Assembly (NCBI GenBank): GCA_963772675.1
Contig: CAVYYF010000005.1
Coordinates: forward strand, 434,001 to 498,000
Reading direction: 5' to 3'
DNA: 64,000 bases
Origin: JAKAGZ01 sp963772675
GTDB lineage: Bacteria; Bacteroidota; Ignavibacteria; Ignavibacteriales; Ignavibacteriaceae
Positions 22,165 through 30,819 of this stretch are shown piece after piece. Within the stretch, counting starts at the first letter, position 1. Each line of letters begins with the position of its first letter. The position numbers were made by a program, and so were the translations under genes. The notes beneath the pieces were generated by a model that was given only the letters and a program-made list of their open reading frames with translations, had not been told where the DNA came from and made no database searches.

Positions 22165-22524
22165 ATTGCCGAAGTGTTTTTAAAACACAGGTGATTAGTA
22201 ACGGATGCATCAGAAAAAGAAAGTCTCCATTAAAAAATTTGCGAACAGACTGCAATAATTTTAGGAGACGCTTGATTTTGTATTTATATTTAAATACCTT
22301 TGAATAAGATAGCAAGAATTAAATTCCACAAGGAGGGGACTTCCATATATTCATCCCAATGTACTGGTAAATAGTTTATATAAAGATTTTTAGAATATAA
22401 GTAATGAAAATCATGGGGGTAGTGGCAATTATTTCATTAATTGAAATTATTACTGCTGGTATTAAGCTAGTTTATATTTAACTTTTACAATATTGTTATA
22501 AACAAAAAATTGCATAGGTAGACA
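22165..22524. other. Intergenic region, no gene supported
   Basis: 360 bases between the thioredoxin-like and beta-barrel genes. A weak inverted repeat GTGTTTT/AAAACAC (about 22176-22190) may be a poor terminator. A 25-codon hydrophobic ORF at 22404 has no ribosome-binding site and is not called. The rest is AT-rich and presumably holds the promoter for the next gene. Confidence 0.4.
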
Positions 22525-23203
22525 ATGAGAAATATATTTCTGATTTTGTTATTTATCAGTCTTCAAGTTAAATTTTTAATAGCGCAGCAACTCGATATTA
22601 AAGCAGGACTTGGATTTCCCTCTATTTATAAAACTGATGAAGTTAATTACTATAGGAACAGGTTGAATCACGAATTTAACCCAAGCTTTATTTTGTCATT
22701 AAGGCTTAACTGGCACCTTACTGGAAATTTGTTTATTGCCTGGGAGCCTGGTGTAATAGAAAAGAGCGGAAAGATTACAGGAATAGCTAAAGGTTTTGAT
22801 TCTCTTTATAATGATATATATGGCTACCGTGAATACAAGTTATGGAAATTGGAAAATAGTGTATTACTGAATTATGATCTTTTCACTATAAAAAACATTG
22901 TAGTAAATATTTATGTTGGTCCTGGTTTATCATGGAATATTTCCGAGAAGCAAAGTTATGTTGAGCAGAAACCGATGTGCATCATTATACGATTATCCAA
23001 ATGCAGGAGATAGTCACAATGATTATTCTGAAGATCCATATTTTAACAATTCTGGCGCGTATTTAGATTTGGGAATAAATTTACAATTCAAAAAATATCA
23101 GCTTGATCTACGATATGTAAAGGAGTATTCTTTTGTAAGAGTTAACAGTATCGGAAGATATAAATCGTATCTCTTTTGTTTCCTAATTGGCTATGAAATT
23201 TAA
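22525..23203 (+). CDS. Outer-membrane beta-barrel protein (PorT-like), frameshifted
   Basis: Signal peptide MRNIFLILLFISLQVKFLIA, then alternating hydrophobic beta-strands (QLDIKAGLGFPSIYKT, FILSLRLNWHLTGNLFIAWE, NIVVNIYVGPGLSWNIS, YLDLGINLQFKKYQLDLRYV), typical of small 8- to 10-strand outer-membrane barrels. A single extra base near 22985 separates KPMC from the continuing frame YDYPNAGDSHNDYSEDPYF. The restored length is about 225 residues, ending in an aromatic-rich strand (YLFCFLIGYEI), as expected for BAM substrates. Function unknown; it appears to be a single-gene unit with its own leader. Confidence 0.72.
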
Positions 23204-23286
23204 ATCTTTTCCTTCCAATAAATAATCTCGTGGGGATCAAATAAAAGACTGATTTTGATGAAGTAAATATTGTTAAGGATAATTAG

Positions 23287-24354
23287 ATGAATAATTACTC
23301 GTTCTTGCTACTATGTGGACTTCTAATAATAGTAATTTGCCTAATTACCTTCTCACAGTTTAGCTGCCAAAGCCCAACTGCGCCACAAGGACAGTCCGAT
23401 ACAACAAGTAGCGACTTTACCTGGCAGAAGTTTACTTTTGGAGGGAACGCAGGAAGTGGTTCTTTTTATGATGTAGCAATCATAGACGAAAATAATATTT
23501 GGGCAGTCGGAGAAGTATATCTTGACTCAGCAAATGGAAATCCGGACCCTTTTCCTTATAATGTAGCACATTGGGATGGTAATAAATGGAATTTACTAAA
23601 AGTACCATATTATTATCAAGGACAAGCGCTTTACAGCCCAATCTATTCAGTTTACGCATTTGGTTCAAATGATATTTGGTTTGAAGCTGGTATACATTGG
23701 GATGGTAAACAGTTTCAAACATTACCATTAAATATAGATTTCCCTTCTCACGTAAATAAAATGTGGGGTACTTCCAGTACCGATCTTTATATAATAGGAA
23801 ATAGTGGACTAATTGCACACAGAGGAACAAACGGTAGCTGGCAAAAAATAGATAGCGGAACCGGTTTACCATTGCTGGATATTTATGGTTCAAGCTCTAA
23901 GTTTGGTCTATATCAAATTCTTGTGGTCGGTTCAAACAACTATCCGCCTCGAAGGACACTTCTCAGCATCAATGGAAGTAATGCCACGACCGTATCAACA
24001 AGTCCTATTGAATGGGACTTATATAGCATATGGTTTGTGCCTTTTCAACATTACTACCTTGCCGGTTCAGGTATTTATGAAAAAAATTCTCTTTCAGATA
24101 ACTCATGGAATAACAATCCACTTGATATTACAAAATATTCGATATCGAGCATTAGAGGTAATGGACTTAATGATATATATGCTGTAGGGTCATTCGGTGA
24201 AGTACTTCACTATAACGGTAAAAGGTGGATGAGTTACATAAATGAAACGGGGCTTGATAACGGGAGTTATGGGGGGCTTGCGGTAAAAGGAAATCTGGTT
24301 GTTGCGACAGGTGCAAATAACTCTCAGGCGGTTATTTTAATGGGAAGAAGGTGA
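23287..24354 (+). CDS. Lipoprotein with beta-propeller-like repeats
   Basis: 355 residues. The leader has a hydrophobic stretch (residues 6-24) and a lipobox-like QFSC, so lipidation at about Cys27 is likely. The body carries repeats of about 45-60 residues with a core of D-I-W/Y-A-V-G and H-W-D-G-K: NNIWAVGEVYL, NDIWFEAGIHWDGKQ, TDLYIIGNSGLIAHR and NDIYAVGSFGEVLHYNGKRW. This resembles a WD40/Kelch-like propeller seen in surface lipoproteins of this bacterial group. No enzyme motif is seen. The gene ends at a strong shared terminator. Confidence 0.7.
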   Translation: MNNYSFLLLCGLLIIVICLITFSQFSCQSPTAPQGQSDTTSSDFTWQKFTFGGNAGSGSFYDVAIIDENNIWAVGEVYLDSANGNPDPFPYNVAHWDGNKWNLLKVPYYYQGQALYSPIYSVYAFGSNDIWFEAGIHWDGKQFQTLPLNIDFPSHVNKMWGTSSTDLYIIGNSGLIAHRGTNGSWQKIDSGTGLPLLDIYGSSSKFGLYQILVVGSNNYPPRRTLLSINGSNATTVSTSPIEWDLYSIWFVPFQHYYLAGSGIYEKNSLSDNSWNNNPLDITKYSISSIRGNGLNDIYAVGSFGEVLHYNGKRWMSYINETGLDNGSYGGLAVKGNLVVATGANNSQAVILMGRR

Positions 24355-24411
24355 ATTTCTTTAATAAATGAGACAAGGGCTAAATTTTTTCTTAATAGTA
24401 TTTTAAAAATT

Positions 24412-24440
24412 AAAAAGGCATCCATTGGATGCCTTTTTTT
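24412..24440. terminator. Bidirectional intrinsic terminator
   Basis: A perfect stem AAAAAGGCATCC / GGATGCCTTTTT with a 3-base loop (ATT), followed by a T-run on the + strand and preceded by an A-run that is a T-run on the - strand. It lies 58 bases past the propeller lipoprotein gene and 20 bases past the stop of the leftward kamA-like gene, so it can end both convergent units. Confidence 0.9.
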
Positions 24441-24460
24441 TCTTACCTAAACGTAATAGG

Positions 24461-25621
24461 TTAATTTTCCACTTCTTCAAGTACCGGTAATTCAATCTTG
24501 GAGACGTCGATCTCCTTAACTTTAGATTTACCGTTCTTTCCTGTGGCTTTTCCGTTTTTCTTTGTCTCCGGGTTATTCTTATCCTTGTAATTTTTATAAA
24601 CGTAAATTTTGTTCTTATAATTACGAAGGATAATCTTGTCTTCGTCCTTGTGAACCACATATTCCGGAAGAATAGGTATTTTCCCGCCGCCGCCCGGAGC
24701 ATCAATTACAAAGTGAGGAATTGCAAGCCCGCTTGTGTGGCCTCGAAGATTTTCTATTATGTTTAATCCTGTTTCAATAGAAGTACGGAAGTGATTAGCT
24801 CCCTTGGTTTCATCAGCCATATACATATAGTATGGACGAACCCTGATCTTCAATAATTTTTGCATTAGTTCTTTTACAACAGCAGGGTCGTCATTAACGC
24901 CTTTCATTAGTACCATCTGGTTTCCAACAGGTACTCCGGCATTGGTGAGCATTTCACACGCTTTTGTACTTTCAGGAGTTATTTCCCACGGGTGGTTAAA
25001 ATGAGTGTTAAGATAAATAGGATGATATTTTTTTATCATCTCACAAAGCTGTGGAGTTATTCTCTGGGGCAAGACGCACGGCATTTTTGTTCCCAGCCTG
25101 ATGATCTCAATATGCGGGATTGACCTTAGCCTTTGCAGTATTTTTTCCAGCATAGTATCAGTTAACATTAATGGATCGCCTCCAGACATAATAACATCTC
25201 TGATTTCTGTATGCTGTTCCAGGTACTTGAAAGCACTTTCAAGGCCTTTCATGGAAATTTTCTCATAATCCCCTACCTTTCTTTTTCTCGTGCAGAACCT
25301 GCAATAAATTCCACACTGACTTGTGACAAGAAAAAGTGCTCTGTCAGGATAGCGGTGTGTAATATTTGGAACAGGGCTCATTGAATCCTCCATTAAAGGA
25401 TCTTCTTCTGCATCAAAGTCCTCTAGTTCCATTTTGTCCGGTACGCATTGCAGCCAGATAGGGTCCCCGGGATACCTGATCAAACTGAAATAATATGGGT
25501 TAATCCTTGCCTGGAAAAATTCATCAAGATCTTCGGCGACTTTCCGATCTATATTAAATTTTTCAACAAGTTGGTCAACAGTGTGAATACTGTCTCGCAC
25601 CATTTGCTGCCATAGTTCCAT
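24461..25621 (-). CDS. kamA: Lysine 2,3-aminomutase-like radical SAM enzyme (KamA/AblA family)
   Basis: Radical SAM, PLP-dependent aminomutase that moves an alpha-amino group to the beta-position; the likely product is beta-lysine (or beta-glutamate). It has 386 residues. The cluster motif is CGIYCRFC (Cys-x3-Cys-x2-Cys) near residues 112-119, followed by TRKRKVG. The SAM-binding GGDP lies in VIMSGGDPLML, and the PLP-lysine motif PGGGGK is in DAPGGGGKIPILPEY. All catalytic elements of true lysine 2,3-aminomutase are present. The C-terminal tail after about residue 350 is charged and Lys-rich. It is the last gene of a four-gene operon, 26 bases after a GNAT gene, and it ends at a terminator. 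Lysine versus glutamate specificity is not certain. Confidence 0.9.
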   Translation of the reverse strand: MELWQQMVRDSIHTVDQLVEKFNIDRKVAEDLDEFFQARINPYYFSLIRYPGDPIWLQCVPDKMELEDFDAEEDPLMEDSMSPVPNITHRYPDRALFLVTSQCGIYCRFCTRKRKVGDYEKISMKGLESAFKYLEQHTEIRDVIMSGGDPLMLTDTMLEKILQRLRSIPHIEIIRLGTKMPCVLPQRITPQLCEMIKKYHPIYLNTHFNHPWEITPESTKACEMLTNAGVPVGNQMVLMKGVNDDPAVVKELMQKLLKIRVRPYYMYMADETKGANHFRTSIETGLNIIENLRGHTSGLAIPHFVIDAPGGGGKIPILPEYVVHKDEDKIILRNYKNKIYVYKNYKDKNNPETKKNGKATGKNGKSKVKEIDVSKIELPVLEEVEN

Positions 25622-25647
25622 GACTGATCCTCAGATTATTATTTTTG

Positions 25648-26118
25648 TTAGTGAAAATACTTACCAAAAACCATTAAACTATCTCCGATCTTATAGAAAT
25701 CATTTATTTCCGCGATTATCGAATAGTTATTTCTCAAATAAAAATTTCTTGTCTTTGTGTAACTTTCTTTGGAAGATGTTTCTGCAAGAATCCACCTTCC
25801 GTTATTTTTTTTTACAAAGTCTTCTGCATGATCCAACAAATTTTTTCCAATTCCTTTCTTTCCCGATTCAGGATCAGAAACGATCCAGTAAAGATCATAT
25901 ACACCATCTGTCAAAGGGCGTTTACCTGTACAGTGATAACCTAAAATATTTCCACCGTTTTCGTAAACATAAATATTATAATCTGTCTGCTTTGGAACTG
26001 TGACAGCTATGTTCACAAGCTCCATCGCAATACCGATCTCTTCTTCGTTAAAGATCGGGATTTTTTTCAAGATATTTTCAATTTCAACTGCATCAGACTG
26101 CTTTATTTTTCGTATCAT
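25648..26118 (-). CDS. GNAT-family N-acetyltransferase in the kamA operon
   Basis: 156 residues of GNAT fold: an N-terminal helix pair (IRKIKQSDAVEIENILKKI), central strands (YNIYVYENGGNILGYHCTG, VYDLYWIVSDPE) and the acetyl-CoA pyrophosphate loop SGKKGIGKNLLDHAE (Gly-Lys-Lys-Gly-Ile-Gly, a Q/R-x-x-G-x-G/A equivalent). Its start overlaps the end of the upstream ATP-grasp gene by 26 bases, and kamA follows by 26 bases. By analogy with AblA-AblB, which make N-epsilon-acetyl-beta-lysine, it could acetylate the KamA product. It is, however, much shorter than the AblB proteins I know of, so this is inference. Confidence 0.85.
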   Translation of the reverse strand: MIRKIKQSDAVEIENILKKIPIFNEEEIGIAMELVNIAVTVPKQTDYNIYVYENGGNILGYHCTGKRPLTDGVYDLYWIVSDPESGKKGIGKNLLDHAEDFVKKNNGRWILAETSSKESYTKTRNFYLRNNYSIIAEINDFYKIGDSLMVFGKYFH

Positions 26119-27154
26119 CTTTTTTTCTTGTTAAAGCAAAATTTGCAATCGTGTGCAATAGTTCTTCATAAGGAATTCCTGCCTTTGAAGCGGCACGCGC
26201 AAAACCTGAATCGGTAGATATATCAGGATTCGGGTTCACTTCAATAACGTAAGGAATTCCGTCACCGCTAAGTCGAATATCGACTCTTGCATAATCTCTG
26301 CAGTTCATCGCACTGAAGGCAGCAATTGCAACAGTCTCAACATTTTTTTGAGTTTTTCTGTCTATCTCAGCCGGACAGCTTGGTTGTGTATGCTGGAAAT
26401 AAACGCTGTCCTCAATCCATTTACTGTCGTATGTAATAATTTTTGGTAAATCATCAGGAAGTCCGTTGAAAAGGATTTCCGAAATAGGAAGAATTCTATC
26501 GCCAAGAATAGCAACGTTAAGTTCACGACCATCTATATATTCTTCAGCAATTACGTCCTGTTTGTAAGTCCCAAACATAAATTTAAATTGTTTCGATAAC
26601 TCAGAGAAATTATTAACAACTGAGAATTCGGAAATTCCGATGCTTGCATCTTCATTTAATAGTTTTAGTATTATCGGGAATTTCAAATTGAAGCCTTTAT
26701 TTGAAACTTTATCCGCAGGTTTTATAATCAGCGATTTTGGCGTGTTTATTCCGAAGGAACGTAAAATGTTTTTTGCTCTTTCTTTATTTAAGCAGTTGCC
26801 TAGAGTCATAGGTGTGTTGCCGGTAAACTGGTATCCGAGCAGTTCAAAGATTCCGGCTATGCAATATTCATAGCTGGCAACACCTTCAATTGTTTCAACG
26901 AAATTAAAAATTACATCCGGAGAAATCTTGTTCAATTCAGATATTGTCTTTTCTATGTTACTGTCTGCTGCAAATGTCTCGACTTTGGAATAGTGCTTTT
27001 CCAGGCTGCTGACGATCTTATGTAAATCTCTTTCGAAGGCATTTTCGGAAAGGTCATTTATCCGGCTATCCTTCTCTGCCGGTTTACCATTGTAGATCGG
27101 GAAAATGCTAACAGGTGAATTGTAGCAAATCAATATTTTCGCATTTTTTTTCAT
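26093..27154 (-). CDS. ATP-grasp ligase, D-Ala-D-Ala ligase-like (second of tandem pair)
   Basis: 353 residues. It has an N-terminal Rossmann-like domain (ILICYNSP, SPDVIFNFVETIEGVASYEY) and ATP-grasp subdomains with FPIILKLLNEDASIGISEF (ATP-binding Lys), IAEEYIDGRELNVAILGD (hinge Glu and Gly-Arg-Glu) and YARVDIRLSGDGIPYVIEVN (metal-binding Asp, Glu, Asn). TGNTPMTLGNCLNKERAK aligns with the D-Ala-D-Ala ligase acceptor region. ATP-grasp enzymes join a carboxylate to an amine through an acyl phosphate, so a peptide or amide product is expected. Its ATG overlaps the stop of the upstream paralogue (ATGA), indicating translational coupling. A cell-wall Ddl role is unlikely given the tandem paralogue and the kamA context, but it is not excluded. 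Confidence 0.85.
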   Translation of the reverse strand: MKKNAKILICYNSPVSIFPIYNGKPAEKDSRINDLSENAFERDLHKIVSSLEKHYSKVETFAADSNIEKTISELNKISPDVIFNFVETIEGVASYEYCIAGIFELLGYQFTGNTPMTLGNCLNKERAKNILRSFGINTPKSLIIKPADKVSNKGFNLKFPIILKLLNEDASIGISEFSVVNNFSELSKQFKFMFGTYKQDVIAEEYIDGRELNVAILGDRILPISEILFNGLPDDLPKIITYDSKWIEDSVYFQHTQPSCPAEIDRKTQKNVETVAIAAFSAMNCRDYARVDIRLSGDGIPYVIEVNPNPDISTDSGFARAASKAGIPYEELLHTIANFALTRKKDDTKNKAV

Positions 27155-28233
27155 AAAAGTTTGTGTCTCTTTGCTGCAACGTAGAGCACTTTATTTACCA
27201 TATCGTTGTAGCTTAGGCCAACCGACCTTGCCGCTTTCGGAAAACAGGAATTGTCTTCCGGATTGGGCAATATTCCAGGTATTGGATTAATCTCTATAAT
27301 ATTAGGTCTATTTTCGGCATCGAGACGGACGTCAATCCTGCTCCAGTCTTTGCAACGCAATGTTTTATATGCTTTTAGAACAGTGTCTTTAATCTGTAGT
27401 TCAAGTTCTCTGTTTATGTCTGCAGGACAGGTAAAAACATTAAGAGGGTTTTCCCTTGTATCCAGTATCCACTTGGCTTCAAATGAGTAAATAGGAATAA
27501 AATCATCAGGAAAATCGTTATAGTTTAATTCGACTATCGGCAGCACTTCAGTTTCATCGTCATTTCCCAGGACTGCTACCGTAAACTCTCTACCCGGCAG
27601 AAATTCCTCAATCAAAGCTGGCTGTTCATATTCCGATACAACTCTGTTAACCTCTCTTTCAAGTTCAGCTTTGTCTTTTACATATGAAGTTGAAAAAATT
27701 CCTTTACCTGATCCTTCAGAATACGGTTTTACTATTAACGGGAATTTTAAATTGTGATCTTCAATCTGTTCAATTGAATCGACAAGAATAAACTTGGGAT
27801 TCGATATTCCATGATATGTAAGAATTTCTTTTGTTCTTGCTTTGTCAAGACAAGTTGCAAGTGTTAATGGATCAGAGCCGGTGTAAGGAATACCGAGCAT
27901 ATCAAGCATAGCTGGTATCTGCGCTTCTCTGCTGATACCTTTTAAACCTTCAGCGAAGTTAAAGACTATATCTGGTTGTATTTCTTTGAACTTTTCGAAA
28001 GCAGATTCGTTTGCTTCAACTAATTCAACGTCGTTGTAAACAGATAAAGCATTTTTAATTGAGTTGATCGTCTCCCAGGTATCCCACTCAGCATAAGTAT
28101 CAACCGCTTTTTCCGGTTGATGCTGTGTGTTTTTCTGAACAGGGGATAATTCTTGGAGGAAAGTTTCACTTTCTGGTTTAACATTGAATGTAAGAGCAAC
28201 TTTCAGTCGAACATTAAAGAGAGAAGATAAAAT
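27151..28233 (-). CDS. ATP-grasp ligase, D-Ala-D-Ala ligase-like (first of tandem pair, start uncertain)
   Basis: Paralogue of the next gene. The conserved reading runs well upstream of the first ATG (27909): VALTFNVKPESETF, YAEWDTWETINSIKNALSVY and PDIVFNFAEGLKGISREAQI form the usual N-terminal domain. Motifs further on are TGSDPLTLATCLDKARTK, FPLIVKPYSEGSGKGIF, IEEFLPGREFTVAVLGND and WSRIDVRLDAENRPNIIEIN, all catalytic positions kept. No ATG, GTG or TTG exists in that frame before the stop at about 28244. Either ATT at 28233 is used, five bases after AGGAG, or ATG at 28214 is the start and one base is missing near 28207. The length is about 355-360 residues. It is the first gene of the operon. 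Confidence 0.8.
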   Translation of the reverse strand: MLSSLFNVRLKVALTFNVKPESETFLQELSPVQKNTQHQPEKAVDTYAEWDTWETINSIKNALSVYNDVELVEANESAFEKFKEIQPDIVFNFAEGLKGISREAQIPAMLDMLGIPYTGSDPLTLATCLDKARTKEILTYHGISNPKFILVDSIEQIEDHNLKFPLIVKPYSEGSGKGIFSTSYVKDKAELEREVNRVVSEYEQPALIEEFLPGREFTVAVLGNDDETEVLPIVELNYNDFPDDFIPIYSFEAKWILDTRENPLNVFTCPADINRELELQIKDTVLKAYKTLRCKDWSRIDVRLDAENRPNIIEINPIPGILPNPEDNSCFPKAARSVGLSYNDMVNKVLYVAAKRHKLL

Positions 28234-28238
28234 AATTT

Positions 28239-28243
28239 CTCCT
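28239..28243 (-). promoter_or_regulatory. Ribosome-binding site of the ATP-grasp/kamA operon
   Basis: AGGAG on the minus strand, within TAAGGAGAAATT. It is the only strong Shine-Dalgarno sequence near the N-terminus of the first ATP-grasp gene. Its spacing favours a start around 28233 rather than the ATG at 28214, which has no such sequence upstream. Confidence 0.55.
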
Positions 28244-28509
28244 TACAGTTGTTTATAACAAATATAACTAATAATATTTCTAAGTCAATGGCTTTTAAAA
28301 AACTTTTCAGAAACTATTTCTGATGTCGAACCTGAAACTTTCATCAAAAATATTTTGGAAGAACATGAAAATCATTAGTTACAAAATTTAATCACTTCAA
28401 ATTTATAATTAAAATTATTATTAACAAAACAAAAATCCAAAAAAAAATCAGATGAGAAGAAGGGTTGTTTGTCCGAGCGAGGGGAAGTTCGGAGTCAATC
28501 TAAAATCTT

Positions 28510-30720
28510 TCAGGCGATCCTGGCGTACTCTAGATTTTTAGAATAGTATTTCAAAAAATTTTCTTTGAGTATGAAATTAGTTTCAGACTTAAGTTGAGGA
28601 TCACCGTCTATTATTTTAAACGCTGATTGTTTCGCTTCCTTAATTATATCTGCATCATTAATGATATCAACGAATTTAAGTTCGGGGAAACCACTTTGTT
28701 TGGTTCCAAAAATATCTCCCGGCCCGCGTAGTTTTAAATCAACCTCTGCAACTTTAAAGCCGTCATTATATTTAACCATTGTTTGCAACCTAACACTTGA
28801 TTTATATTTTTCAATTTGTGTGGATGATAAGTATTCGAGTTCAAGATTATTGTTTTCATTAGCTGCGACATAGTTATCTCTTGTAACAAGTATACAGTAA
28901 GCCTGCTTATTTCCTCTGCCGACTCGTCCGCGCAGTTGGTGAAGCTGTGATAAACCAAACCTGTGAGCATCATTAATTAAAATAATATTAGCCTCGGGAA
29001 TATCGATTCCAACTTCAATCACAGTAGTGCTTATCAAAACATCGTACTTCTTAGCTAAAAATAGCAGCATTACTTCTTCCTTTTCCTGCCATTTCATACG
29101 CCCATGAATAAGCCCTAATTTTAGACCATTCAGCCCGGTTTGCTGTAATTCTTTATAATAAGTTTCTGCCGCTTTCAATTCTATTTTTTCAGAATCTTCA
29201 ACAAGAGGATAAACTACAAAAGATTGATAACCTTCCTTACTCTTATCTGTAATAAACTTATATATAGAGGTGAGTTTTTTCTCCCCACGCAAGAGCGTTT
29301 TTACAGGCTTCCTGTTTTTGGGCATTTCATCTATAATAGAAAGATCCAAATCAGCATAAATTGTCATAGATAAAGTCCTTGGAATTGGAGTGGCACTCAT
29401 TACAAGCACATCGGGCACTTTCCCTTTGCTTTGAAGTTTTGCTCTTTGTGCAACTCCGAAGCGATGTTGTTCGTCAACAATAACAAGACCAAGATTATTG
29501 AACTTCACTTTTCCTTCGAACAAAGCGTGTGTACCAATTACTATGTCTGCTTCCTGCAATTCTATCCTTTGAAGATTTTTTTCTTTTTCAGTTTTTCTTT
29601 GCCCGCCCAGCAGAAGACTGACTTTTACTGTTTTGTCTTTGTGAATTGCAGATAGTTTTTGCATCATCGCTGAAATGTTTTTTGCATGCTGATCAGCGAG
29701 AATCTCGGTAGGAGCCATCAGCACAGCCTGGTAACCATTGTCAACGGCTATTAGAATAGCAATCAGTGCGACGATTGTTTTACCTGAGCCTACGTCACCC
29801 TGAAGCAGCCTGTTCATAGGAACAGTTAATTCCATATCCTTTTTGATTTCACTCAATACCTTAAGCTGTGATTTTGTCAGGTCGAATGGGAGTGTTTTAA
29901 GGAAATCCTGTACCAGATGGGTTTTAATCTTCATTGAGCTTCCAGTCAATCTTGTCCTGTAATTGTATTTCCTCAATGCGACAAGTAATTCAAGGTAGAA
30001 CAATTCCTCGAACTTAAATCGCCTCTGTGCCGCGAGAAATTTTTCATGGCTATCAGGATAGTGGAAATTTTTCACGGCTTCAATCAAGGGAAGCAGCTTA
30101 TGTCCTTCAATAATATCCCGCGGTAAAGTTTCTTCAAGCTGGTCGGCATAAAGTTCAACTGCGTTACTTATAATTCTGCGCAGGCTGAAATCACCAATTT
30201 TAGTTGTCTTTAATTCTTTTGGAATCCTGTAAAAGGGGATGATCTTCCCTGTGTTCAGAAAACTATCGGACTCATCTTCGGTTATTCTGTCAAAATCAGG
30301 GTGAGTGAACTGTAGATTTCCATATTTGGATTTTACAGGTTTACCTGATACAGCGAATGTATCTCCTTCGTGAAAAACATTCAGGAAATATTTAACCCCC
30401 TGGTACCAAACACATTCGAAGAAACCTGTTGAATCCCGGAACTGAACTTTAAATATCTCTCTCTTTCCGAATCTCCTTTTTTCAACGTCTTCTACTTTCG
30501 CAATGATAGTCAGTTCTCCTTCATACCCGTTAATAACGTAGCCGTAAGCCTTAGCTGCTGAGAGTGTGGTTGATCTGTCTAAATGTCGGGAGGGAAAATA
30601 GAAGAGAATGTCCCTGATTGTTTCAATTCCTATTTTTTGGAATGATTCAGCTCTGCGTGGGCCAACAGATTTAATATACTGGACTGATCGGGAAAGAATA
30701 TTTTCATTTGAATTATTCAT
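28510..30720 (-). CDS. recG: ATP-dependent DNA helicase RecG
   Basis: 736-residue monomeric helicase that remodels stalled replication forks and Holliday junctions. The N-terminal wedge/OB domain is at about 60-170; the helicase motor has Walker A in QGDVGSGKTIVALIA (about 305-320), motif II DEQHRFG, motif III VMSATPIPRTLSMT and motif VI QLRGRVGRG. ATTVIEVGIDIPEAN-like motif V is also present (TTVIEVGIDIPEAN). The length matches the family (about 690-730). ATG at 30720. It is transcribed leftward, 277 bases upstream of the ATP-grasp/kamA operon, with a non-coding gap that makes read-through possible but unproven. Confidence 0.97.
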   Translation of the reverse strand: MNNSNENILSRSVQYIKSVGPRRAESFQKIGIETIRDILFYFPSRHLDRSTTLSAAKAYGYVINGYEGELTIIAKVEDVEKRRFGKREIFKVQFRDSTGFFECVWYQGVKYFLNVFHEGDTFAVSGKPVKSKYGNLQFTHPDFDRITEDESDSFLNTGKIIPFYRIPKELKTTKIGDFSLRRIISNAVELYADQLEETLPRDIIEGHKLLPLIEAVKNFHYPDSHEKFLAAQRRFKFEELFYLELLVALRKYNYRTRLTGSSMKIKTHLVQDFLKTLPFDLTKSQLKVLSEIKKDMELTVPMNRLLQGDVGSGKTIVALIAILIAVDNGYQAVLMAPTEILADQHAKNISAMMQKLSAIHKDKTVKVSLLLGGQRKTEKEKNLQRIELQEADIVIGTHALFEGKVKFNNLGLVIVDEQHRFGVAQRAKLQSKGKVPDVLVMSATPIPRTLSMTIYADLDLSIIDEMPKNRKPVKTLLRGEKKLTSIYKFITDKSKEGYQSFVVYPLVEDSEKIELKAAETYYKELQQTGLNGLKLGLIHGRMKWQEKEEVMLLFLAKKYDVLISTTVIEVGIDIPEANIILINDAHRFGLSQLHQLRGRVGRGNKQAYCILVTRDNYVAANENNNLELEYLSSTQIEKYKSSVRLQTMVKYNDGFKVAEVDLKLRGPGDIFGTKQSGFPELKFVDIINDADIIKEAKQSAFKIIDGDPQLKSETNFILKENFLKYYSKNLEYARIA

Positions 30721-30819
30721 TGAAGTGAAAAATAGTGCAAGTACTCAGTAATTACAATAAGATAAGTATTTTGCATTATTCTTTCATAAATTTGATAAAA
30801 TAGTTTTTGAGGTAATAAA

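Noticed and set aside
22404..22481. A 25-codon hydrophobic ORF upstream of the beta-barrel gene
   Set aside because: No ribosome-binding site, AT-rich context and no similarity; likely chance.
28268..28378. A startless 37-codon plus-strand frame (ending K-N-I-L-E-E-H-E-N-H) between recG and the ATP-grasp operon
   Set aside because: It reads like protein but has no start codon, no ribosome-binding site and no recognisable family; it may be chance or a decayed fragment.
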